DNA of 7,527 nt from contig JAHDHM010000166.1 in the NCBI GenBank assembly GCA_020631315.1, positions 1 to 7,527 on the forward strand. Reading direction: 5' to 3'. A model generated the notes under the pieces. The model saw nothing but the letters and a program-made list of their open reading frames with translations, had not been told where the DNA came from and made no database searches. Position numbers and translations under genes: made by a program. Shown here piece after piece: positions 1-6,142 of this stretch. Position 1 is the first letter of the stretch, and the number at the start of each line of letters is the position of its first letter. Source of the DNA: Acidimicrobiales bacterium. GTDB taxonomy: Bacteria; Actinomycetota; Acidimicrobiia; Acidimicrobiales; Poriferisodaliceae.

Positions 1-114
1 GAGACCGAGTTCCGCGCCCAGCCGCTGCTCGACCGACTCCAGATGATGGCGTTCCTCAACCGTGGTCTCCGGATTCCAGGACCTCCGCAACGAAGATCCC
101 CACGACGAAGCTGA
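1..114 (+). pseudogene. Upstream part of the glycosyltransferase gene, in a different frame (frameshift fragment, 5' end outside window)
   Basis: Frame 1 is open from the window edge and ends at TGA 112-114. Its first ~20 codons (residues ETEFRAQPLLDRLQ, then MMAFLN) have the GC-rich third positions of real coding DNA; after position 60 the frame becomes an Arg/Pro-rich run with no protein character. The frame read by the downstream glycosyltransferase is closed by TGA at 44-46, so it cannot supply the N-terminal domain. Leaving out one C of the CC at 60-61 joins the frames as ...MMAFLN-VVSGFQDL..., a natural amphipathic helix followed by a beta strand, as expected in a GT-A fold. I read this as the N-terminal side of the same gene, separated by a one-base frameshift that is either real or a sequencing error. 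It could instead be the tail of a different gene, which is less likely given the overlap. Confidence 0.55.
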
Positions 115-682
115 CGACGAGGGGTGGATCGAGGTCCACTACGAGGGCACCGTCACGCCCCGTGCGCCCGAGATGGATCCGATCCGGTTCGAGGACCTCC
201 TGCGTTCACGGATCACCGAAGCCCATCCGTCGACCTTTCTGTTCCGCAAGGCACTGCTGGATCGCATCGGCCTGGTCGACGAGGGACTGCCCGGTGCCTA
301 CGCCGAGGACTACGAGTACCTGCTGCGCGCCGCCAAGGAAGCGCCGATCGCCGTCGTCCCCGAAGCGGTCACCACCATCCTGTGGCACACGGCGAGCTTC
401 TTCGTCGAGAACTGGCAGACCAGGGTCGACGCGCTGACGTATCTGCTCGCCGCCTATCCCGAGTTCGAGACCGAACCCGTCGGCAACGCACGCATCCAGG
501 GTCAGATCGCGTTCGCCCACGCGGCGATGGGCAATCGCAGCGACGCATGGCGTTGGTCACGCAAGACCCTCGCGTCGTCGTGGCGTGAGGGCCGTGCGTG
601 GTTGGCCCTGCTCGTGTCGACACGTCTCGTGTCGGCCGACCGCGTGGTCGCCTTCATCCAGCGTCGAGGTCGGGGAATCTGA
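62..682 (+). CDS. Family 2 glycosyltransferase, C-terminal part (N-terminal domain in another frame or outside window)
   Basis: Probable sugar transferase that adds a nucleotide-activated sugar to a lipid-linked or growing glycan at the cytoplasmic membrane face. The 206 residues match the second half of a GT-A family 2 enzyme: HPSTFLFR (from residue 55), LVDEGLPGAYAEDYEYLLRA (71-90) with the Glu-Asp pair E82-D83 typical of the GT2 catalytic-base region, and a Trp-His pair (108-109) before a helical tail. The tail (about 120-206, GQIAFAHAAMG and following) looks like one TPR-like helical pair ending in RRGRGI. The nucleotide-binding half and the DxD motif are absent. The GTG at 62 lacks a Shine-Dalgarno sequence and sits inside the fold, so it is only the first start available after TGA 44-46, not a convincing start. 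The intact gene probably begins left of the window and is frameshifted near 60. It ends 2 nt before the next gene. Donor and acceptor sugars cannot be read from the sequence. Confidence 0.8.
   Translation: MVSGFQDLRNEDPHDEADDEGWIEVHYEGTVTPRAPEMDPIRFEDLLRSRITEAHPSTFLFRKALLDRIGLVDEGLPGAYAEDYEYLLRAAKEAPIAVVPEAVTTILWHTASFFVENWQTRVDALTYLLAAYPEFETEPVGNARIQGQIAFAHAAMGNRSDAWRWSRKTLASSWREGRAWLALLVSTRLVSADRVVAFIQRRGRGI
672..676 (+). promoter_or_regulatory. Ribosome binding site for the O-antigen ligase-like gene
   Basis: GGGGA lies 8 nt upstream of the ATG at 685, inside the last codons of the glycosyltransferase gene. It supports starting the membrane protein at 685 and not at an in-frame GTG at 598, which would overlap the upstream gene by 85 nt and add 29 Arg-rich residues before the first membrane helix. 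Translational coupling with the upstream gene is likely. Confidence 0.5.
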
Positions 683-684
683 CG

Positions 685-1992
685 ATGCCACTGCGCTCCC
701 GACATCCGTCGTGGGTGCTCACCGCCACGGTCGCCTTCATGCCGCTGTGGTGGGCGATGGGCATGGCCGGCTTCATCTGGATCCTCGCGGCCTTCCCCAT
801 GGCGTGGATCCTCCTCCACCGGACACCCGTCCGAGCCCCGAGGGGCTTCGGCGTGTTCCTGCTGTTCCTCGGCTGGGTGATGGTCTCGGCGGCACCCACC
901 GAAGGACTGCGCATCCTCAGCGTCGGCTACCGAGTCGCGATCTACGTCGCCGCGGCCGTGCTGCTGCTGTACGTCTACAACCTCTCCGAAGCCGAACTCC
1001 CGAGATCTCGAGCGCTCAAGCTCTGCTGCCTGTACTTCATGTACGCCATCGGCGGCGGCTACGCGGCGCTTCTGCTCGGTGACGTCCAGTTCACCTCGCC
1101 CGTGCAGGCGCTGTTGCCGGGAGCGGTGCTGCAGAACTCGTTCGCGCGTGAGCTCGTCAGTCCCAGCCTCGCTCAGCTGCACGACATCTTCGGTGTGCCG
1201 TTGCCGCGGCCGACCGCGCCGTTCGTCTTCACGAACGAGTGGGGTTCGGGTGTGGGCTTCCTCGCGCCAGTCGTGATCGCTGGTTGGAGCAGCCTCGGCC
1301 GTCGCTGGCAGAACGCCATCAGCCTCGTCGCCGTCGCCGGCATCGTGCCGATCGTCGTCTCGATCAACCGTGGCCTGTGGGTCGCGCTCGTGTTCACCAT
1401 CGTCTACGGCACGGTGTTGCTCGCCCACCGCGGTGACACCCGCTTCCTTCGAGGAGTGCTGGCCGCCGTCGCCGCCCTCGTGTGCGTGGCAGCGCTCACA
1501 CCCCTCGGTGGACTGGTCGGCGACCGTCTCGCCAACGGCCACTCGGACACGGGCCGCATGTTCCTCTACGGGCAGACCATCGAGAAGGTCCAAGAGTCAC
1601 CCTGGATCGGCTACGGCGCGCCGCAGGTGAACGAGGAGCGGCCGAATCTGCCCGCCATCGGCACCCACGGACAGTTCTGGACGGTGCTGTTCTCGCACGG
1701 AGTCCCCGGCGCCGTCCTCTTCGTGACGTTCATCTTGATGATGGCGTTCCGCACCGCGCAGGCACAGGACCGAGTCGGGGTGTGGCTGCACGTCACGATC
1801 GTGCTCGTGCCGGTCCTCATGTTCTTCTACGACATCTTGAACCAGCCCATCTTCGTCATCATGATCGCCGCCGGTCTGGCACTGCGCGGCGCTCCCCGCC
1901 CCGACGACAACGTTCCGGCAGCGGTGCTCGACCCCTCAGTTCGACGGGTCGATCTGCCGACGGGGAGTCGAACGCTCGTGAGGAACTCGTGA
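685..1992 (+). CDS. O-antigen ligase/polymerase-like polytopic membrane protein (Wzy/WaaL superfamily)
   Basis: Integral membrane protein of 435 residues, probably joining undecaprenyl-linked glycan repeat units into polymer (Wzy-type) or transferring glycan to an acceptor (ligase-type). Roughly ten hydrophobic segments are visible (for example about 11-45, 55-70, 84-98, 113-131, 190-202, 210-226, 231-247, 257-275, 340-356, 367-382, 388-400). Family hallmarks are the SINRGLW segment (R229), SDTGRMFLYGQTI (R291) opening the large external loop, ESPWIGYGAPQ, THGQFW (H328), and SHGVPGAV at the next membrane entry. This is the usual O-antigen ligase order of Arg, then G-x-G, then His before a G..G helix. 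The length of about 435 residues is normal. The ATG is 2 nt after the upstream stop and has a good ribosome binding site; the 3' end overlaps the next gene by 4 nt. Polymerase and ligase cannot be separated by sequence alone; with a flippase in the same operon, a polymerase is the better guess. Confidence 0.85.
   Translation: MPLRSRHPSWVLTATVAFMPLWWAMGMAGFIWILAAFPMAWILLHRTPVRAPRGFGVFLLFLGWVMVSAAPTEGLRILSVGYRVAIYVAAAVLLLYVYNLSEAELPRSRALKLCCLYFMYAIGGGYAALLLGDVQFTSPVQALLPGAVLQNSFARELVSPSLAQLHDIFGVPLPRPTAPFVFTNEWGSGVGFLAPVVIAGWSSLGRRWQNAISLVAVAGIVPIVVSINRGLWVALVFTIVYGTVLLAHRGDTRFLRGVLAAVAALVCVAALTPLGGLVGDRLANGHSDTGRMFLYGQTIEKVQESPWIGYGAPQVNEERPNLPAIGTHGQFWTVLFSHGVPGAVLFVTFILMMAFRTAQAQDRVGVWLHVTIVLVPVLMFFYDILNQPIFVIMIAAGLALRGAPRPDDNVPAAVLDPSVRRVDLPTGSRTLVRNS
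1980..1992 (+). promoter_or_regulatory. Ribosome binding site and GTGA start/stop overlap
   Basis: GAGGA (1980-1984) lies 4 nt before GTG 1989. The GTG shares four bases (GTGA, 1989-1992) with the TGA that ends the membrane protein gene. This 4-nt overlap is typical of coupled translation and fixes the start of the kinase-sulfotransferase at 1989; the frame is also open far upstream (to 1482), but that part is a shadow of the preceding gene. Confidence 0.6.
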
Positions 1993-4181
1993 CCGCCGCA
2001 CAGACCAATCACCCCAATCACCCCAGGTTGCTCAGCGACCGCCTGGACTGGATCCTCGAGATCCTCCGTGGCCGCGACGAGTCGATCGCCGTCACCGTCG
2101 GCGAGCTGCCGGACGGCCACGTCGAGATCGACCGGTTCACGGTCTATCCGTCGCTGCGCCAGCCGCGTCTGCTCATCAGCGGCGGATCGAACCGGGTGCG
2201 GTCCGCCGTGCTCGAACGGGTCGCCGACCGTTCGAACTCGTGGTCGTCGGTGGCCAAGCGCATGTCGGCCCACGCCGCCCGTTTCGGCGCCGACCAGCTC
2301 GCACTCGGACCGGACCTCATCGTGAGTCGTCCGAAGGACGGCACCGTGCGGGGCGCCGACGAGCACCTGACGTTGCGCGAACACCTGGAGCTGGCCATCG
2401 ATGCCGACGACGTCTGCCTCGGCATCACCGTCGGCCCACTGCGTCCGAACCGCAAGCCGGTCATCCAACTGATGGATCACTCGGGACGGCTGATCGCCTA
2501 CGCGAAGGTCGGCTGGGACCCCAGCACCATCGACATGGTCGGGCACGAGGCCTCGGTGCTCACGTCCATGCCTCGGATCCCGAACATGGTCACTCCCAAG
2601 GTCCTGCACTACGGCACGTGGAGGTCGATGTCGGTGCTCGTCACGGCACCGGTCGACCATGCCGGTCCGAGCGCACCGACGCAGGCGATGGTCGTCGATG
2701 CACTCGCCGAGATCACCCGCATCACTCCCCGTTCGACCACGTCGCTGGCCTCCTCCACCTGGGCCACTCGACAGCGCGACCGCATCGCTCGCTTGGGCGA
2801 TGCCGGTGTCGAGCTGAGCGAACTCCTCGAGCGTTGCATCGACCTGCACGGTGCGACCGAGTTGACCTTCGGCACCGCACACGGTGACTGGGCTCCGTGG
2901 AACATGCGGCGAGTCGGACATCGACTCGGTGTGTGGGACTGGGAACGCAGCCGCAACGACGCACCGGTCGGCCTCGACCTCGTCCACTTCCACTTCCAGC
3001 GCGCCTTTCACGGTCCGGACCAGTCGGTCGCCAACGGTGTCGACTCCGTCCGCCGCAACGTCCCGACACAGCTCAGCGCGCTCGGCATCGACGGTGACCA
3101 GCACGACCTCATCGCCGTGCTCTACCTGGTCGAGCTGGCCCTGCGCTTCGCCGAGTCGGCGAACGCCGCCGATCACGATCTCGCCCGCGTACACCAGGAC
3201 CTCCTCGTGGAACTGCAGCATCTCGTCCCTCGAGTCGGCGCCACCACCGAGGACCGTCGCAACGATCGCCACCCCGAGACACCGACCCGCGGGAAGCTCT
3301 TCACGCGTCGCATGCTCGGCGGCTCCGGTGTCGTCCCGGCACCGGTACGCACGAGCATCAAGCGCACGGCCAAGTCCTACGGTCGGGCCACCTCGTCGCT
3401 TCGAGTCCTGCCGAACACCTACATCGTCGGCGGCCAGCGATGCGGGACCACGTCGATGTTCCGCTACCTGACCCAGAACTCCTCGGTGACCGGTCAGATG
3501 CAGGAGAAGGGTGTCCACTACTTCGACACCAACTACGACAAGGACGCCGACTGGTACCGGTCGCACTTCCCGACCCGGCAGTCGGTGAACGCGGCGAAGC
3601 GCCGCAACGGCATCGACCTGCGGATCATGGAGGCGTCGCCGTACTACCTCTTCCATCCGATGATCCCCCAGCGCATCCACGATCTGACGCCGGACGCCAA
3701 GATCATCGTGCTCGTGCGCGATCCCGCCGACCGCGCGCTCTCTCACCACAACCACGAGGTGAAGCGCGGCTTCGAGACACTGCCCTTCGCCGAGGCCATC
3801 GCCGCCGAGGACGAGCGCATGGCAGGTGAGCTCGAGCGCATGGCCGACGACCCGACGTATGTCAGCTACGCCCACCAGCACCACAGCTACGTGGGCCGAG
3901 GCCTCTACGCCGAGCAGATCCAGCGCTACGACGCACTGTTCGGTGCCGAGAACGTGAAGGTCGTTCGCACCCAGGACCTCGAAACCGACCCGGCGTCGGT
4001 GGTCGACGACGTGCTGATGGGCCTCGGGGTTCCCGTGATGGGCAAGATCTCGTTCCCTCACTACAACGCCCGCAGCTACTCGTCGATGGATCCCGACGTC
4101 CATGCCCAGCTCCGAGCTCGGTTCGCCGAGTCCGACGCTTGGCTCGCGGACCGCCTGGGCCTCGACGACCTCTGGGGCTGA
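1989..4181 (+). CDS. Two-domain protein: aminoglycoside-phosphotransferase-like kinase fused to PAPS-dependent sulfotransferase
   Basis: A 730-residue cytoplasmic protein with two enzyme domains in one uninterrupted frame. Residues about 1-415 are an APH/protein-kinase-like phosphotransferase: a ~150-residue N-terminal region, then a kinase N-lobe with KPVIQLMD, AKVGW (K173, candidate ATP lysine) and HEASVL (E187, candidate partner), then the catalytic loop HGDWAPWN (H298, D300, N305) and WDWE (D317, metal ligand). All key residues are present. Residues about 417-475 are a polar linker. Residues about 476-730 are a sulfotransferase: YIVGGQRCGTTSM (478-490) is the 5'-phosphosulfate loop of PAPS, LVRDPADRALSHHNHE (R577, S585) is the 3'-phosphate motif, and VVRTQDLETDP is the usual late segment. 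The protein probably sulfates, and may phosphorylate, the glycan built by this operon; substrates are inferred from context. An in-frame ATG at 3312 (residue 442) could start a separate 289-residue sulfotransferase, but it has no well-spaced ribosome binding site. The kinase resembles, from memory, stand-alone phosphotransferases in actinobacterial polysaccharide clusters. Confidence 0.85.
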   Translation: MTAAQTNHPNHPRLLSDRLDWILEILRGRDESIAVTVGELPDGHVEIDRFTVYPSLRQPRLLISGGSNRVRSAVLERVADRSNSWSSVAKRMSAHAARFGADQLALGPDLIVSRPKDGTVRGADEHLTLREHLELAIDADDVCLGITVGPLRPNRKPVIQLMDHSGRLIAYAKVGWDPSTIDMVGHEASVLTSMPRIPNMVTPKVLHYGTWRSMSVLVTAPVDHAGPSAPTQAMVVDALAEITRITPRSTTSLASSTWATRQRDRIARLGDAGVELSELLERCIDLHGATELTFGTAHGDWAPWNMRRVGHRLGVWDWERSRNDAPVGLDLVHFHFQRAFHGPDQSVANGVDSVRRNVPTQLSALGIDGDQHDLIAVLYLVELALRFAESANAADHDLARVHQDLLVELQHLVPRVGATTEDRRNDRHPETPTRGKLFTRRMLGGSGVVPAPVRTSIKRTAKSYGRATSSLRVLPNTYIVGGQRCGTTSMFRYLTQNSSVTGQMQEKGVHYFDTNYDKDADWYRSHFPTRQSVNAAKRRNGIDLRIMEASPYYLFHPMIPQRIHDLTPDAKIIVLVRDPADRALSHHNHEVKRGFETLPFAEAIAAEDERMAGELERMADDPTYVSYAHQHHSYVGRGLYAEQIQRYDALFGAENVKVVRTQDLETDPASVVDDVLMGLGVPVMGKISFPHYNARSYSSMDPDVHAQLRARFAESDAWLADRLGLDDLWG
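2006..2023 (+). repeat. Short tandem repeat, 2 x 9 bp (CAATCACCC)
   Basis: Two perfect adjacent copies of CAATCACCC (2006-2014, 2015-2023) lie just after the start codon of the kinase-sulfotransferase and encode a repeated Asn-His-Pro. A 9-bp unit keeps frame, so copy-number change would alter only the disordered N-terminal tail. Probably of no functional weight. Confidence 0.6.
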
Positions 4182-4191
4182 GCGGCCCGAC

Positions 4192-5667
4192 ATGACGGCC
4201 GCACCCTCGGCAGCGGCCCGCCTGGCGCGCAGCAGCACCCTCGCGGTCGCCGGCAGCGCCATCAACGGCATCGCCGCGTTCGGCGTCTCGATCGCGATCA
4301 CCAGGACCGCGTCGAGCACGTCGGACAGTGGCGCGATCTTCGTCGCGACAGCGGTGTTCAACGTCGCGTTCCTGATCGCCACCCTCGGTGCCGAGGTTGG
4401 CCTCGTCCGACAGATCGCCCGCAACCCGAATGCGGCCCGTCAGCTCGTCAAGACGGCGGTCGTCCCGACGGCGTTCTTCTCCGTGGCCTTGGCCGGACTC
4501 GTCATCGTGAACCGCTCCGCACTGGCCGGCGTGCTGGCCGGTGACTCGGACCCTGCCGCGGTGAGATCCGCGCTCACGGTCGTGGCACCACTCATCCCCG
4601 TTGCCGCGCTCGCTGCGTTGGCGCTCGCTGCGAGCCGCGGCCTGTCCACCATGACGCCGACGGTGCTGCTCGATCGGATCACCCGACCGTTGAGCCAGGT
4701 CACCCTCGTCGTCATCGCCGGTCTCGTGTGGGGCACGGTCGGGCCGATGGCGCTCGCCTGGGCGCTGGCGTTCGTCCCGTCGTTCCTCGGCGGTTGGCGC
4801 TGGTGGACGGCGAACTCGCCAGGTGGACTGCTCGACGATCACGCAGCCGAGGACTACTGGGCCTTCACCGCTCCGCAGGCGCTGACGAGCGTGCTGAGCG
4901 TGCTGCTGCGATGGCTCGACATCGCCGTCGTCGCTGCGCTGACCGACACCGAGACCGCAGCGCTCTACACCGCGGCCAGTCGCCTCCTGCTCGCCGGCAA
5001 CTTCATCAACGGCGCCATCATGCAGTCCGTCTCCCCGCTGGTCGCCGAAGCCCTCGAACGCGGTGACCGCCGCGAGGCCGGCGACCTGCTCGGTACCGGT
5101 ACCGCATGGCTCGTCGCGATCGTCTGGCCGTTGTACGTGGCGCTGATCGTCGTCGGTGCAGGGTTCCTCGAGACCTTCGGCCAGGAGTTCCGCGAGGCAG
5201 CGACCGCCCTCGCCGTCTTGTCGCTGGCGATGATCGTCGCCACCGGCGTCGGGCCGATCGAAGCCGTGCTCCTGATGGACGGCGGCAGCCGGGAGAGCCT
5301 TCTCGACAACGCCATCGCAGTGAGTGCGATGCTGGCCGTCGACCTGCTCCTGGTCCCACGCATCGGGCTCACCGGCGCGGCGATCGGCTGGGCAGTCGGC
5401 CTGCTGGCAACGAATCTCCTCCCCCTCTGGCAGGTCTGGCGGCGGCTCGTCATCACGCCGTTCGGGAGGGGTCATCTCATCGCCGCGAGCAGCGCCGTGA
5501 TCATGGCGGGCTCGGTGACGCTCGCCGCGCGAATGGCGCTGGGGTCGTCGTTCGTCGTTGCCGTCATCGCGACGGTGGTGGCCTACCTCGCCCATCTCGC
5601 CGTGCTCAGTCGCTTCGCCGGCGAGTTGGAGTTGCGTCAGCTGAAGCGAGCGCTGCGCAAGGGCTGA
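4192..5667 (+). CDS. Oligosaccharide flippase / polysaccharide export protein (Wzx-like, MOP superfamily)
   Basis: Polytopic inner-membrane protein of 491 residues, expected to flip lipid-linked oligosaccharide units across the cytoplasmic membrane. About 12-14 hydrophobic segments run its whole length, arranged as the two six-helix bundles of the MOP superfamily. Family-like features: the first helix pair with a small-residue-rich face (AGSAINGIAAFGVSIAITRT), an EVGLVRQIARN loop after the second helix, RWLDIAVVAALTDTETAALY followed by TAASRLLLAGN at the start of the second half, and LLLVPRIGLTGAAIGWAVG near the C-terminus, the characteristic 'P-x-x-G-x-x-G-A-A' helix of flippases. It ends in a basic cytoplasmic tail (LKRALRKG). 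I chose ATG 4192, 10 nt after the upstream stop, over in-frame ATG 4102, which would overlap the sulfotransferase by 80 nt and add a non-hydrophobic Ser-rich tail; the ribosome binding site is weak (GAGCGG, 4180-4185). With the Wzy-like protein it suggests a Wzx/Wzy-type pathway. Confidence 0.88.
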   Translation: MTAAPSAAARLARSSTLAVAGSAINGIAAFGVSIAITRTASSTSDSGAIFVATAVFNVAFLIATLGAEVGLVRQIARNPNAARQLVKTAVVPTAFFSVALAGLVIVNRSALAGVLAGDSDPAAVRSALTVVAPLIPVAALAALALAASRGLSTMTPTVLLDRITRPLSQVTLVVIAGLVWGTVGPMALAWALAFVPSFLGGWRWWTANSPGGLLDDHAAEDYWAFTAPQALTSVLSVLLRWLDIAVVAALTDTETAALYTAASRLLLAGNFINGAIMQSVSPLVAEALERGDRREAGDLLGTGTAWLVAIVWPLYVALIVVGAGFLETFGQEFREAATALAVLSLAMIVATGVGPIEAVLLMDGGSRESLLDNAIAVSAMLAVDLLLVPRIGLTGAAIGWAVGLLATNLLPLWQVWRRLVITPFGRGHLIAASSAVIMAGSVTLAARMALGSSFVVAVIATVVAYLAHLAVLSRFAGELELRQLKRALRKG

Positions 5668-5699
5668 CCGCTCGGCCGAGTCGAGGCGACCGGTTCCGA

Positions 5700-5711
5700 T
5701 AGCGTCGGCAC
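5700..5711 (+). promoter_or_regulatory. Candidate leaderless -10 element for the small membrane protein gene
   Basis: TAGCGT (5700-5705) fits the actinobacterial TANNNT -10 pattern and ends 6 nt before ATG 5712, which puts transcription start at or next to the start codon. No Shine-Dalgarno sequence is present in the 44-nt gap after the flippase gene, which agrees with a leaderless message. No clear TTGAC-like -35 was found at 16-18 bp spacing, so this rests on the -10 and its position. Confidence 0.4.
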
Positions 5712-6101
5712 ATGGGCAAGTTGTTCCGCGTCCTCATCGCCGCCGCCCTCGCCGTGCTGGCGGCGAAGTATCTCCGCAGTCGCCAGCAGGAGCAGGACGA
5801 GCCGCAGTGGCCTGAGTGGACGCCGCAACCGACGGATGCACCGGCGACCTCTTCAGCGGTCGCCGCCACACCGGAGACGCCCGCCGCGTCGGCGCCGACC
5901 GAGACCGGCGACACTGCGGCGACGTGGGTCGAACCAGACGCCGAGGGCGACTGCCCGATCTCACACCCGGTCAAGCTGAAGGCGTCGAGCGGGATCTTCC
6001 ACGAGCCGGGGATGCTGAACTACGAGCGCACCAACGCCGACCGCTGCTACGTCTCGGCTGCGGCCGCCGAAGCCGACGGCCACCGCGCTGCCAAGCGCTG
6101 A
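5712..6101 (+). CDS. Small membrane-anchored protein with C-terminal 'sunset'-like domain
   Basis: A 129-residue protein of unknown function. Residues 4-20 (LFRVLIAAALAVLAAKY) form one membrane helix flanked by basic residues (K3, R6; R22, R24); the charge pattern does not settle topology. Residues about 25-79 are a Gln/Glu- then Pro/Ala/Thr-rich flexible linker. Residues 80-129 form a compact module: DCPISHPVKLK (C81, H85), SGIFHEPG (H97, P99, G100), NYERT, RCY (C112), then an Ala-rich helix and GHRAAKR. This order (Cys-Pro..His-Pro-x-Lys, Gly-Ile-x-His-x-Pro-Gly, Tyr..Thr, Cys-Tyr/Phe, Ala-rich, Gly-x-Arg..Lys) is what I recall as the 'sunset' domain of actinobacterial small proteins, related to the tail attached to some thermonuclease-like nucleases. 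The two Cys and two His could bind a metal or a disulfide, which is inference. It probably has its own leaderless promoter and need not belong to the polysaccharide operon. It converges on serA, 37 nt away. Confidence 0.75.
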   Translation: MGKLFRVLIAAALAVLAAKYLRSRQQEQDEPQWPEWTPQPTDAPATSSAVAATPETPAASAPTETGDTAATWVEPDAEGDCPISHPVKLKASSGIFHEPGMLNYERTNADRCYVSAAAAEADGHRAAKR

Positions 6102-6127
6102 ACGCGCACAGAGCTGCCAAGCGCTGA
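6081..6127 (+). repeat. Imperfect direct repeat of the last seven codons of the small gene (26-bp period)
   Basis: Bases 6081-6101 encode His-Arg-Ala-Ala-Lys-Arg-stop, the end of the small membrane protein. Bases 6107-6127 match them at 19 of 21 positions and, in their own frame, spell the same six residues and stop; the only differences are the two in the Arg codon (CGC versus AGA). The perfectly shared core is GCTGCCAAGCGCTGA at 6087-6101 and 6113-6127. The 26-bp spacing puts the second copy out of frame with the gene. It most likely reflects a small tandem duplication at the gene end. Confidence 0.7.
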
Positions 6128-6142
6128 GCCGCGACGGCTCAG
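6124..6142. terminator. Hairpin between convergent genes, likely bidirectional terminator
   Basis: CTGAGCCG (6124-6131) and CGGCTCAG (6135-6142) are a perfect 8-bp inverted repeat with the 3-nt loop CGA. It lies 23 nt after the small gene's stop and covers the stop codon of the convergent serA gene (TCA, 6139-6141 on this strand). The GC-rich stem and its position between converging genes fit a terminator used from both sides. There is no T-run on either side, so termination may be weak, as often in high-GC actinobacteria. Confidence 0.5.

Noticed and set aside
502..1593. 363-codon open frame on the - strand opposite the O-antigen ligase-like gene
   Set aside because: Highly charged, repetitive composition with no family motif. 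The + strand protein has clear membrane helices and family signatures.
1482..1988. In-frame upstream extension of the kinase-sulfotransferase (169 extra residues)
   Set aside because: The extension is Arg/Pro/His-rich shadow sequence inside the O-antigen ligase-like gene. GTG 1989 with a ribosome binding site and a 4-nt overlap is the better start.
1827..4424. 865-codon open frame on the - strand opposite the kinase-sulfotransferase
   Set aside because: Its translation is low-complexity (Val/Gly/Arg/Asp/His-rich) with no recognisable motifs, and it mirrors the codon structure of a clearly real + strand gene. Long antisense frames are expected at this GC content.
5091..5104. 14-bp perfect palindrome CGGTACCGGTACCG
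   Set aside because: It is inside the flippase coding sequence, encodes ordinary residues (Gly-Thr-Gly-Thr), and nothing around it suggests an operator or recombination site. Chance at this GC content is adequate.
3862..5595. 577-codon open frame on the - strand opposite the flippase
   Set aside because: Arg/Gly/Asp/Glu/His-rich translation with no domain, lying antisense to a well-supported membrane protein. It is a GC-driven shadow.
5816..6127. Alternative + strand frame of 103 codons overlapping the small membrane protein gene
   Set aside because: Arg/Gly/Asp-rich shadow composition. It is interesting only because it ends in the duplicated HRAAKR-stop, which is reported separately.
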